Shown here: in pieces, positions 8,085 to 16,063 of the stretch
How positions within the stretch are numbered: the stretch's first letter is position 1
How the letters are laid out: every line of letters begins with the position of its first letter
Notes under the pieces: generated by a model
What the model was told of the DNA's origin: nothing
Databases searched by the model: none
Seen by the model: only the letters and a program-made list of their open reading frames with translations
Source: Blastococcus litoris
GTDB lineage: Bacteria; Actinomycetota; Actinomycetes; Mycobacteriales; Geodermatophilaceae
Assembly: GCF_003075095.1 (NCBI RefSeq)
Contig: NZ_QCZF01000001.1
Span: 620,001-684,000 of the forward strand
Length of the DNA stretch: 64,000 nucleotides
Reading direction: 5' to 3'
Program-made: the position numbers and the translations under genes

Positions 8085-8117
8085 CGGCCCGGTCACCCCC
8101 GAGGAGTGACCGGGCCG
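8085..8117 (-). terminator. Terminator after flgE
   Basis: A perfect 12-bp inverted repeat (8085-8096 with 8106-8117, 9-nt loop) starts 15 nt after the flgE stop. It closes the long flgB-to-flgE operon. Confidence 0.8.
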
Positions 8118-8132
8118 TCAGGGCGTGCGCTG

Positions 8133-9377
8133 CTAGCGCTTGAGGTTGACCAGGTCCTGCAGGATCTCGTCGGAGCTGGTGATCACGCGGCTGTTGGCCT
8201 GGAAACCGCGCTGGGCCACGATCAGGCCGGTGAACTCCTCGGCGAGGTCGACGTTCGACATCTCCAGGGCGCCGGACATCAGGGCGCCCCGCCCGCCCTC
8301 GGCAGCGGTGCCGATCTGGGCCACACCGGAGTTCACGCCGACGCGGAAGGAGCTGTTGCCGGCCTTCTCCAGACCGCCGGGGTTGTTGAAGGAGGCCAGG
8401 GCCAGCCGCCCGATGGGCTGGCGCAGCTCGTTGGAGTAGACGCCCATGATCGTGCCGTCGGCGCCCAGCTGGAACGACTGCAGCGAGCCCAGCGCGTAAC
8501 CGTCCTGCTCCGGCGCACCGAGGGTGTTGGTGGAGCCGTACTGGGTCAGCCCGGACAGGTCGATCTGGACGTCGTTGTTCCAGCTCGGGTAGCTGCCGGC
8601 GTGCACGGTGTTCGGGTTGAACGCCGCGAGCAGGCCCGGGGCGGCGGGGGTGGTCAGCTTGCCCGCGGTGTCGAAGGTGACGCCGGTGACGGTCTGCATG
8701 ACGTCGCCGTTCTCGTGCCGCACCTCCACGGTCCAGGTGTTCGCCGCCGTCCGCGTCAGGTTGTAGAACATCTTCTGCGCGACGCCCTGGCTGTCGTACA
8801 TCGTGATGCCGGTCTGCAGCGGCGTCCCGGTCGGGCCGTCCGAGGGGATGTTGCCCGTGACGACCCCCCGCGTGCTGGCGGACGGCGCGACGAGCTGGCC
8901 GTAGGGGACCGAGAGCGGTCCGACCTGCCCGTTGGTGTTGACGACGCCGTTCTCGTCGGCCATCCAGCCCTGCAGGACCGCGCCGTCGGGCGTGACCAGC
9001 TTGCCGGCGCCGTCGAAGTCGAACGAGCCCGCGCGGGTGAACAGCTGCTCGCCACCGGCGCCGCGGGTCACGAAGAAGCCGTCGCCCTCGATCATGAAGT
9101 CGGTGGAGCGGCCGGTGGACTGCGTCGCGCCCTGGGTCCAGTTGGTGGTGATCGCGGCGACCTTCGCGCCGAGACCGACCTGCGCGGGGTTTGTGCCACC
9201 ACGGTCCGCGGCGGGGGCGCCACCGGCGCGGATGACCTGGGACAGCGTGTCCTGGAAGACCGTCTGGCTCCCCTTGAAGCCGACGGTGTTGACGTTGGCG
9301 ATGTTGTTGCCGGTGACGTCCATCTTGGTCTGGTGGGCGCGCAGGCCGGAGATGGCCGAGAACATGGAACGAAGCAC
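8133..9377 (-). CDS. flgE: Flagellar hook protein FlgE
   Basis: A 414-residue hook protein. The N-terminus MLRSMFSAISGLRAHQTKMDVTGNNIANVNTVGFKGSQTVFQD has the rod/hook signature with the ANVNT motif. The C-terminus (SNVDLAEEFTGLIVAQRGFQANSRVITSSDEILQDLVNLKR) is the matching flg_bbr_C region. The GTG at 9377 is preceded by GAGGAG at a spacing of about 9 nt; an internal ATG four codons later is possible. It is the last gene of the operon and follows flgD and fliK, the usual hook set. No separate flgG/flgF appears in the window. Confidence 0.95.
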   Translation of the reverse strand: MLRSMFSAISGLRAHQTKMDVTGNNIANVNTVGFKGSQTVFQDTLSQVIRAGGAPAADRGGTNPAQVGLGAKVAAITTNWTQGATQSTGRSTDFMIEGDGFFVTRGAGGEQLFTRAGSFDFDGAGKLVTPDGAVLQGWMADENGVVNTNGQVGPLSVPYGQLVAPSASTRGVVTGNIPSDGPTGTPLQTGITMYDSQGVAQKMFYNLTRTAANTWTVEVRHENGDVMQTVTGVTFDTAGKLTTPAAPGLLAAFNPNTVHAGSYPSWNNDVQIDLSGLTQYGSTNTLGAPEQDGYALGSLQSFQLGADGTIMGVYSNELRQPIGRLALASFNNPGGLEKAGNSSFRVGVNSGVAQIGTAAEGGRGALMSGALEMSNVDLAEEFTGLIVAQRGFQANSRVITSSDEILQDLVNLKR

Positions 9378-9444
9378 GGGGAGGTTCTCCTCAGGTGTGG
9401 GCGGGCCGGGCGGCGGTGCGGGCGTTGGGGTGCAGGCGGGACGC

Positions 9445-9867
9445 CTACGTGGTCACGGAGATCTCGGTGAGCCGGCCCACCTGGACCTTGACGCCGTCGA
9501 TGATCGCGACGGCCTCGCTCTGCTTGCTGGCGAGCTGCACGGCGGTGACGACCCCGGTCTTCGAGGCGCCGGTCGTGTCGGTGTAGGTAGCCGTCCGGCC
9601 GACGAGGGCGCCGGCCGTGGCCGACTCCTGGAGGACGAGCATCGAGGCGTTCTGGTTGACCAGCTGCTCGAGCTTCTCGACCTGGCTGAAGGTCGCCGTC
9701 TGGGCCATCATCTGCGAGGAGTCGACCGGGTTGCCCGGGTCCTGGTAGCGCATCTGCGCGACCAGCAGCTTCATGAAGACGTCCTTGCCCATCTGGTCCG
9801 GTCGGTCGACCGTCGAGGAGGCGGGCGTGTACGCGGTCCCGCCTGCTCCGGTCACGGGTGCCGTCAT
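9445..9867 (-). CDS. flgD: Flagellar hook assembly scaffold protein FlgD
   Basis: A 140-residue short FlgD. It keeps the conserved N-terminal export and scaffold part (MGKDVFMKLLVAQMRYQDPGNPVDSSQMMAQTATFSQVEKLEQL) and a small beta region (LVGRTATYTDTTGASKTGVV). It lacks the longer FlgD-Ig/tudor portion found in enterics, as is common in Gram-positive bacteria. FlgD caps the growing hook. It begins 20 nt after the fliK stop and is followed by flgE. Confidence 0.93.
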   Translation of the reverse strand: MTAPVTGAGGTAYTPASSTVDRPDQMGKDVFMKLLVAQMRYQDPGNPVDSSQMMAQTATFSQVEKLEQLVNQNASMLVLQESATAGALVGRTATYTDTTGASKTGVVTAVQLASKQSEAVAIIDGVKVQVGRLTEISVTT

Positions 9868-9886
9868 CGGTCGGTCACTCCTTCTC

Positions 9887-11557
9887 TCAGGCGAGCACGT
9901 CCACGCCGGAGGCCGACGTGGCTCGGTTGCGGGGCGGGATCGGACCGCTCACTGGGGTATCGGCAGGGGCGCCCCAGGGTCGTGACCTGTCGCCGCCCTG
10001 GTCCTGCTGGCCGCGCTGGGGGGAGCCCTGGTGGTCGGCCTGCTGCTGGGCCGCGTGGCGGGCCAGCCAGGAACCGCCGGTGTCCCGGTCCACCTCGAGC
10101 CGCGACGGCGTGAGCCCCGCCGACTCGAGGTCGCGGCGCAGGTCGGGCAGGCCGTCGAGCAGCGCGGCCCGGCCCTGCTCGTGCGCACCGCGCAGGTGCA
10201 GGTCGACCGACCCCTTGCTGACGGTCACCGAGACCTCGACCGGACCCAGGTTCTCCGGGTTCAGGACGAGGGTCATGGTGTGCGCGCCGTCGGGTCCGCG
10301 GCCGAGCACCGCGACCTGGCGGGCCACCTGCGATCCGACCGGCAGGGCAGCGGCGTCACCGGTCGCGGAGGGGGCCGCGGGAGCGGCGACGGGCGCGGTC
10401 GCCGACGGTGCGGGGGCGGCACCGATCGGCAGCGCATCGGGAGCGCTGTCGGTGGCGGGGGCCGCCGGCGTCCCGGAGCTCTGGCCCGGGTTGCCGGCCC
10501 CACCGGACGGGGCGCCGCCGGTGCCGGTCGACGGGACGGCGGCAACCGTGGCGGCCGGGGCTGCGGCGGTGGTGCCGGTGCCGCCGGTCGTGGGCGACGG
10601 GGCAGGGGCCGCTGCCGCTGCCGGTGCGGCCGGCGTCGCGTCGGTCGCGACCGGTGAGGCGGCGACCGCGGTGGGCACGGTCGGTGCGGGCGCGTCCACG
10701 ACCGGCGCGGGCGCCGGCACCGCGGCAGCGGGGGCAGGCGCGGCCGCTGCGGGGGCGCCCGGGGCCGGCACGACGGTGAGGTCGGCGAGTGCGGCGGCGG
10801 CAGCGGCGGAGGCGGAGGCGGGGGAGGGGGTCGTGGCCGGGACGGCGGTGCTCGGGGCAGGCGCCGGAGCCGCCGGGTCGGCGGCGGGAGCGGCCGGTGC
10901 GGTGACCGGCAGCGCCACGGCGGCGGCCGGGGCGGACGCCGGCGCCGGCGCGGCCGCCTGCACCTCCGCGGTGACGGCACCGGCGACGACGGGGGCCGCC
11001 GTCTCCGCCGGCGTGGGCGTGGCGACCGTCCCGCCGAAGGCCATCGCCCACAGCGCGGCCGGCAGCGCCGGTGCGGCGGTCGCCGCGGTGTCGTCGCCCG
11101 GTGCCTCCGCAGCCGCGACCGGGGTCGGTGCGATCTCGGGCGTCGCCGTCGTGGCGTCGTCCGCGGGGTCGTCCGTGGCACCGGTACCGCCCTGCTCGGG
11201 ACGGCGCGCGGCCTCGGCCGCCCGGGCGGCGGCCGCGGCGGCCCGGGCGCCGGCGCGGCCCGCCCGCTCGGCGGCGTGGTCGGCCGCCCTCTCGGCCCGG
11301 TCGCTCGCGCGCTCGGTGGCGCGGTCGGCCCGGGCCTGCGCGTCGGCGGCCCGGTCGAGGGCGCGGGCCGCCCTGTCGTCGGGGGTGCTCCGCCGTTCGG
11401 CGGCGCGGTCGGTCCCCTGACCGGGGCGGTCCGCCGCCAGGGCGTCGTCGAGGGCCGAGGCGAACGGCGAGGCGCCCGATGGGCTGCGCGCGTCGGTGCT
11501 GCCCGCCGGTCGCGTGCGCAGCGACGTCAGCGCGTTGATCGAACCAGGGCTTGTCAT
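9887..11557 (-). CDS. fliK: Flagellar hook-length control protein FliK
   Basis: A 556-residue secreted ruler. Residues about 40-115 are an Ala/Arg-rich, probably helical region with degenerate RADRATERA-like repeats. About 115-430 is very Ala/Pro-rich and of low complexity. The conserved C-terminal Flg_hook domain begins near 440 (HTMTLVLNPENLGPVEVSV, DLHLRGAHEQGRAALLDGLPDLRRDLESAGL). FliK measures the hook and triggers the FlhB switch. The ATG at 11557 overlaps the preceding hydrolase stop (ATGA), and flgD follows. The low-complexity centre makes family-wide alignment poor, but position and C-domain are clear. Confidence 0.92.
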   Translation of the reverse strand: MTSPGSINALTSLRTRPAGSTDARSPSGASPFASALDDALAADRPGQGTDRAAERRSTPDDRAARALDRAADAQARADRATERASDRAERAADHAAERAGRAGARAAAAAARAAEAARRPEQGGTGATDDPADDATTATPEIAPTPVAAAEAPGDDTAATAAPALPAALWAMAFGGTVATPTPAETAAPVVAGAVTAEVQAAAPAPASAPAAAVALPVTAPAAPAADPAAPAPAPSTAVPATTPSPASASAAAAAALADLTVVPAPGAPAAAAPAPAAAVPAPAPVVDAPAPTVPTAVAASPVATDATPAAPAAAAAPAPSPTTGGTGTTAAAPAATVAAVPSTGTGGAPSGGAGNPGQSSGTPAAPATDSAPDALPIGAAPAPSATAPVAAPAAPSATGDAAALPVGSQVARQVAVLGRGPDGAHTMTLVLNPENLGPVEVSVTVSKGSVDLHLRGAHEQGRAALLDGLPDLRRDLESAGLTPSRLEVDRDTGGSWLARHAAQQQADHQGSPQRGQQDQGGDRSRPWGAPADTPVSGPIPPRNRATSASGVDVLA

Positions 11558-12495
11558 CGGTAGGCCTCCGCCTTGGTCATCACTGCGCGCACGTAGTTCT
11601 GGGTCTCGGAGTAGGGCGGGATGCCGCCGTAGCGGGACACCGTGCCGGGCCCGGCGTTGTAGGCGGCCAGCGCCAGGTCGGTCGAGCCGAACTGCTGGGT
11701 CAGGCTGCTCAGGTAGCGGGCCGCACCGTCGATGGCCGAGGTCGGGTCGAGGGCGTTGACGCCGAGACCGCGGGCGGTGGCCGGCATGAACTGCATGAGC
11801 CCCTGCGCGCCGGCGGGGGAGACCGCCGAGGCGTTGAAGCTCGACTCCTGCGAGGCGACCGCGGCCAGCAGCGAGGCGTCCACCCCGTAGCGGGCGCCGG
11901 CGCGGGTGAACAGGTCGGCGTAGGGGACTCCCGCGAGCGCGCTGCCCGACGCGGTCGCAGCGGTCGCCGCCTGCTGGGGGAGGACGCGCCGGATGACCGT
12001 CGGGTTGCCGACGTCCTGCACCTTGACGACCTCGCCGGCCTGCGGGGCGGCGATCATCTTGCCGTTGCCGATGTAGACGCCCACGTGGTCGATGCCGGCG
12101 CGTCCCGACGAGTAGTCGAAGAAGACCAGGTCGCCGGGGCGGGCGTCGGCCAGCGAGGCGACGGCCTGGCCGCTGGTCGCCTGCTGCGACGACGTGCGCG
12201 GCAGGTCGATGCCGAGGTTCTTGTAGACCAGCTGCGTGAACCCCGAGCAGTCCAGACCCTTGGCCGGGTCGGTCCCGCCCCACAGGTAGGGGACGCCGAG
12301 GTACTTCTGCGCCTCGGCGACGACGGCGCTCTCCGACGCGGTGGCGGGACCGGTGGCGGTCGTCGCCGAGCCGGTCCCGGTCAGGCCGGCGGCGGCCGCG
12401 GCGCTCGCCCAGGTGGTCGAGGCGGTCTGCGGGCGGTGCAGGAAGCGGCTCTGGATCTCGCTGATCCGGGCCTGGACCGCGATCACGGCATCCAC
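11554..12495 (-). CDS. NlpC/P60 endopeptidase fused to SLT lytic transglycosylase
   Basis: A 313-residue two-domain cell-wall hydrolase inside the flagellar operon. Residues 55-170 form an NlpC/P60 peptidase with Cys83 (LDCSGF) and His137 (DHVGVYIG). Residues about 190-313 form an SLT-type transglycosylase with catalytic Glu217 (SQESSFN), GLMQFMPATA and AAYNAGPG. It would cut both peptide stems and glycan strands, fitting the role FlgJ plays in opening the wall for the rod. No signal peptide is visible, so export through the flagellar channel is plausible. GTG at 12495 with GGAGG 4 nt upstream; it overlaps fliJ by 13 nt. Confidence 0.9.
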   Translation of the reverse strand: MDAVIAVQARISEIQSRFLHRPQTASTTWASAAAAAGLTGTGSATTATGPATASESAVVAEAQKYLGVPYLWGGTDPAKGLDCSGFTQLVYKNLGIDLPRTSSQQATSGQAVASLADARPGDLVFFDYSSGRAGIDHVGVYIGNGKMIAAPQAGEVVKVQDVGNPTVIRRVLPQQAATAATASGSALAGVPYADLFTRAGARYGVDASLLAAVASQESSFNASAVSPAGAQGLMQFMPATARGLGVNALDPTSAIDGAARYLSSLTQQFGSTDLALAAYNAGPGTVSRYGGIPPYSETQNYVRAVMTKAEAYR

Positions 12496-12947
12496 GGGAC
12501 CTCCCCGTCCTCGGTCCGGTCGGCGGCGGCGCGGCCGGCGCGGCCGGTCACCAGGTCGTCGACGGCCCGCTCCTCGGCGACGTCTTCGGCGTGCTGCAAC
12601 GCGGCCATGTGCCGGTCGCGCAGCCGCTCGAGGCCCTTGGTCCGCTGGGCCGCGGCGGTCCACCGGGCGCGTACCAGCTCGGACTGCTCGGCGGACGCGG
12701 TGGCCAGCGCCCGGGCGTCGGCGGCGTCGGTGGCGGCGGTGCGCAGCAGGGTCATCGCAGCCAGGAACTGGCCGGCGGGCAGGGAGCGGGGGAGCGTGGC
12801 CTCGGCCAGCGCCGTCTCGTACTCGGTGGCCCGCCGGTCGGCGTCCGCCGCCGCACCGGCGGCCTGCGCCGCGAGGGCGGCCGCGGCGCGCTCCTCGGTG
12901 CGCCGGAGCTCCAGCACCGGCTGCAGCCGGAACCGCGCGCGCTTCAC
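12483..12947 (-). CDS. fliJ: Flagellar export chaperone FliJ
   Basis: A 154-residue protein, almost wholly helical and charged: MKRARFRLQPVLELRRTEERAAA at the N-terminus is the FliJ pattern (F-R-L-x-x-V-L-x-x-R). FliJ is a coiled-coil that sits in the FliI ATPase ring and escorts export substrates. I chose the GTG at 12947, whose GTGA overlaps the fliI stop. The earlier in-frame start at 12980 would add residues before the conserved KRARFRLQPV. It lies between fliI and the hydrolase, the expected place. Confidence 0.88.
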   Translation of the reverse strand: MKRARFRLQPVLELRRTEERAAAALAAQAAGAAADADRRATEYETALAEATLPRSLPAGQFLAAMTLLRTAATDAADARALATASAEQSELVRARWTAAAQRTKGLERLRDRHMAALQHAEDVAEERAVDDLVTGRAGRAAADRTEDGEVPWMP

Positions 12948-14254
12948 GCGCTCCTCACGATCCGCTGCAGCCAGCTCCACGCCTCCTGCGGCGCGGTGGA
13001 CTCACCCATCGGCTGCTGCAGGAACGACTCGATCGCCGGCGCGAGCATGCGGGCGCGGTCGACCAGCGGGTCGCTGCCGGTCTGGTAGGCGCCGATCTCG
13101 ACGAGCTCCTTGACGTCGCGCAGGGCGCCCATCAGGCGGCGGATCTCCCGCGCGTCGGCCATCAGCTCCGGCGGCACGACGGCGCTCGCCACCCGGGAGA
13201 TGGACTCCAGGACGTCGATGGCGGGGAAGTGCCCCGTCGTCGCCAGCTTGCGGGTGAGCACGATGTGCCCGTCCAGGATCGACCGGGCGGTGTCGGCGAT
13301 CGGCTCGTTGTGGTCGTCGCCCTCGACCAGGACGGTGTAGAGGCCGGTGATCGAGCCGGTGACGCCGGTTCCGGCCTTCTCCAGCAGCTGCGGCATCATC
13401 GCGAAGACGCTCGGCGGGTAGCCCCGGGTCGCCGGCGGTTCGCCCGCGGACAGCCCCACCTCGCGCTGGGCCATCGCCGTCCGGGTGATCGAGTCCATGA
13501 GCAGCAGGACGTCGCGGCCCTCGTCGCGGAACGCCTCCGCGATGCGGGTGGCCACGAACGCGGCCTTGAGCCGGACCAGCGGCGGCTCGTCGGAGGTGGC
13601 GACGACGACCACGGTGCGCGCCATGCCCTCGGCACCGAGGTTCTCCTCGAGGAACTCGCGCACCTCGCGGCCGCGCTCACCGATGAGGCCGATGACGCGG
13701 ACGTCGGCGTCGGTGCCCCGCGTGATCTGGGCGAGCAGGCTGGACTTGCCGACGCCGGAGCCGGCGAAGATGCCCAGGCGCTGGCCCTTGCCGCAGGGCA
13801 CGAGCGTGTCCAGCGCGCGGACGCCGAAGGTCAGCGGCTCCTCGACCCGGGTGCGGGACAACGCATGCGGCGTCTCGCTGGAGAGGTCGACGTAGGAGAC
13901 GCGGGAGCCCAGCGGGGGGCCGCCGTCCACGGGCCGGCCGAGGCCGTCCAGGACGCGGCCGAGCAGGGCTTGGCCGACCGGCACCTGCAGCGGCATCCCG
14001 GTGGCGCGCACCGGGGCGCCGGCGTGCACGCCGGAGAGGTTGCCCAGCGGCATGCAGGTCAGCCGCTCGCGACCGACGGCGACCACCTCGGCCAGCAGCG
14101 GGCGGCTGCCGGGGTTGACCTCCACCAGGTCGCCGACGGCAGCGCTGAGGCCGTCGACGCTGAGCGTCAGGCCCATGGCGCCGGTGACGGACCCGGTGAG
14201 CTGCGGACGGGCGGCGGCCCGGGCGCGGGTGAGCACCGTGGCGGGGAACGTCAC
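12944..14254 (-). CDS. fliI: Flagellar export ATPase FliI
   Basis: A 436-residue ATPase of the flagellar type III export apparatus, related to F1-beta. Walker A is GSGVGKSS (residues 165-172); Walker B is VLLLMDS with Asp254; the conserved GERGREVREF (192-201) follows the P-loop. N-terminal (about 15-85) and C-terminal domains are complete. The GTG at 14254 overlaps the fliH stop (GTGA), and the 3' end overlaps fliJ in the same way, so fliH-fliI-fliJ are tightly coupled. Confidence 0.97.
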   Translation of the reverse strand: MTFPATVLTRARAAARPQLTGSVTGAMGLTLSVDGLSAAVGDLVEVNPGSRPLLAEVVAVGRERLTCMPLGNLSGVHAGAPVRATGMPLQVPVGQALLGRVLDGLGRPVDGGPPLGSRVSYVDLSSETPHALSRTRVEEPLTFGVRALDTLVPCGKGQRLGIFAGSGVGKSSLLAQITRGTDADVRVIGLIGERGREVREFLEENLGAEGMARTVVVVATSDEPPLVRLKAAFVATRIAEAFRDEGRDVLLLMDSITRTAMAQREVGLSAGEPPATRGYPPSVFAMMPQLLEKAGTGVTGSITGLYTVLVEGDDHNEPIADTARSILDGHIVLTRKLATTGHFPAIDVLESISRVASAVVPPELMADAREIRRLMGALRDVKELVEIGAYQTGSDPLVDRARMLAPAIESFLQQPMGESTAPQEAWSWLQRIVRSA

Positions 14255-15003
14255 TGGGTCAGCACCGCCTGCACGCGCTCGAGGGCGGCACCGAGCTGGG
14301 CGTCGATGCGCCGGGGGCCGGTCTCGACCACCGCGCCGGCCCGCTCGATGCCGGCGTCGGCGACCACGCGCACGCTGGCGGGCAGCTCGGCGAGGGACTC
14401 CGCGGGCACCTCCGCGAGGTCGTCCGGGTGGATCCGGACGACGGCCGGGGCGTCGGCCGGGACCAGCGCCAGCGCGCGGCGGACGGCGTCCATCACGGGG
14501 TCCTCGGCGAGCGCGAGCTCGCGGCCGAGCAGGTCCTCGACCAGCGTGAGGACGGTGCCGACGACGGTCTCCCGGATCTCGTCCGCCACCGGCACCGACG
14601 CCTCGTCGAAGCGCGTGGCGGCGGCCGCGAGCGCTGCTGCCGCGGACGCCATCCGGCGTTCCCACCGGGCCTGGACGTCGGCGAGCCGCTCGGCGGCGGC
14701 GCGCTCGGTCTCGGCGACGACGGCGGCCGCGGCGGTCATGCCCTCGGCGTGGCCGGCCGCGAACCCCTCCTCGTGCGCCCGCGCGCGCAGCCGCTCGAGC
14801 TCCTCGGCGTACACGTCGCCGAGGCGGAACGAGGGGCCACCGCCGACGACCGGCATGTCCGCGGCGCGGCGGATGCTGGTGCGCCGCTCGACGACCGGCT
14901 CGACCTCGGCGGGGACCCGCTGCTCGGGCAGGCCGGCGCGGTACGGGGTGACCTGCCGCGCGGCACCGCCGCGCAGCAGGACCCCCTCACGAGACGAACT
15001 CAT
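14251..15003 (-). CDS. fliH: Flagellar assembly protein FliH
   Basis: A 250-residue protein placed between fliG and fliI. Residues about 70-150 are a long Ala/Glu/Arg-rich helix (EELERLRARAHEEGFAAGHAEG is the FliH 'G-x-x-x-G' type segment). The C-terminal half has the FliH/V-ATPase subunit E-like pattern (VRRALALVPADAPAVVRIHPDDL). FliH binds FliI and regulates its ATPase activity. The ATG at 15003 lies 17 nt inside the end of fliG. Confidence 0.9.
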   Translation of the reverse strand: MSSSREGVLLRGGAARQVTPYRAGLPEQRVPAEVEPVVERRTSIRRAADMPVVGGGPSFRLGDVYAEELERLRARAHEEGFAAGHAEGMTAAAAVVAETERAAAERLADVQARWERRMASAAAALAAAATRFDEASVPVADEIRETVVGTVLTLVEDLLGRELALAEDPVMDAVRRALALVPADAPAVVRIHPDDLAEVPAESLAELPASVRVVADAGIERAGAVVETGPRRIDAQLGAALERVQAVLTQ

Positions 15004-16063
15004 CGTCCTGTCCGCGGGTCAGCGTGAGGACGCCCTGCTCCTCGAGCGTGCGGATGATGCCGACGACCTTGGCCTGGGCCTCCTCGACGGTGCGCGTGCG
15101 CACCGGACCGAGCAGCTCGATCTCCTCGTTGAGGTTCTCGGACGCGCGCTCGGAGAGGTTGCGCAGGACCTTGTCGCGGACGTCGGGACGCACGCCCTTG
15201 AGGGCGGTGGCCAGGTCGTTCGCCTCGACCTCGCGCAGCACCTGCTGCAGCGAGCGGTCGTCGATGGTGACGATGTCCTCGAAGACGAACATCTGCGAGC
15301 GGACCTGCTCGGCCAGCTCCGGGTCGGTGTTGTCCAGCCACTCCAGGATCGAGCGCTCGGTGGGCCGGGGGGAGCGGTTGATGATCTCGACGAGGGTCTC
15401 GACGCCGCCCACGGTGGTCATGTCCTGGTGCGCGAGCAGCGAGCCCATGCGCCGGCCGAGCTCCTCCTCGACGAGGCGGACCATCTCCGGCGACGTCCGG
15501 TCCATCGTGGCGATCCGGTGCGCGACCTCGGCCTGCTGCTCGGGCGCGAACCCGGAGAGGACCTCCGCCGACTGCGCGGCGGTGAGGTGGGCGAGGACCA
15601 GCGCGATGATCTGGGCGTGCTCGTCCTTGAGGAACGTGACGAGCTGACGCACGTCGGCATTGCGCAGCGAGGCGAAGGGCACCTCGGTGTAGACGACGTT
15701 GAGCCGCGACAGGATGCCCTCGGCCTTGTCCTCGCCCAGGCCGGCGGCCAGGATCTCGCGGGCGAAGTCGACGCCGCCGCGGCCGATGAAGTGCTGGGCG
15801 GTCATGAGGCCGTGGAACTCGTTCATGACGGAGTCGACGTCCTCGACCTCGACCGAGCCCAGGCGCATGAGCTCCCGGGTCAGCGACTCCACCTCGCGGG
15901 GGCGCAGCTTCGACAGGATCGCGCCGGCCTCCTCCTTGCTCATCTGGGCGAGGAAGACGGCAGCCTTGCGCAGGCCCGGCAGCTCGGGACGCGGGGGAGC
16001 GGCCGGGACGGGCAGGTTGCCGCCGCCGGCGCCGAGCAGCTGCTCCATTCCGGCGAGCGTCAC
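14987..16063 (-). CDS. fliG: Flagellar motor switch protein FliG
   Basis: A 358-residue C-ring protein that converts stator force to torque. It shows LPGLRKAAVFLAQMSKEEAGAILSKL (N-domain), the middle-domain EHAQIIALVLAHL and PEQQAEVAHRIA (EHPQ-like motif as EHAQ), and the C-domain DDRSLQQVLREVEANDLATALKG with the charged residues that face MotA. I chose the GTG at 16063, which overlaps the fliF stop (GTGA) and has GGAG 8 nt upstream. The ATG five codons later lacks a ribosome site. Confidence 0.95.
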   Translation of the reverse strand: MTLAGMEQLLGAGGGNLPVPAAPPRPELPGLRKAAVFLAQMSKEEAGAILSKLRPREVESLTRELMRLGSVEVEDVDSVMNEFHGLMTAQHFIGRGGVDFAREILAAGLGEDKAEGILSRLNVVYTEVPFASLRNADVRQLVTFLKDEHAQIIALVLAHLTAAQSAEVLSGFAPEQQAEVAHRIATMDRTSPEMVRLVEEELGRRMGSLLAHQDMTTVGGVETLVEIINRSPRPTERSILEWLDNTDPELAEQVRSQMFVFEDIVTIDDRSLQQVLREVEANDLATALKGVRPDVRDKVLRNLSERASENLNEEIELLGPVRTRTVEEAQAKVVGIIRTLEEQGVLTLTRGQDDEFVS

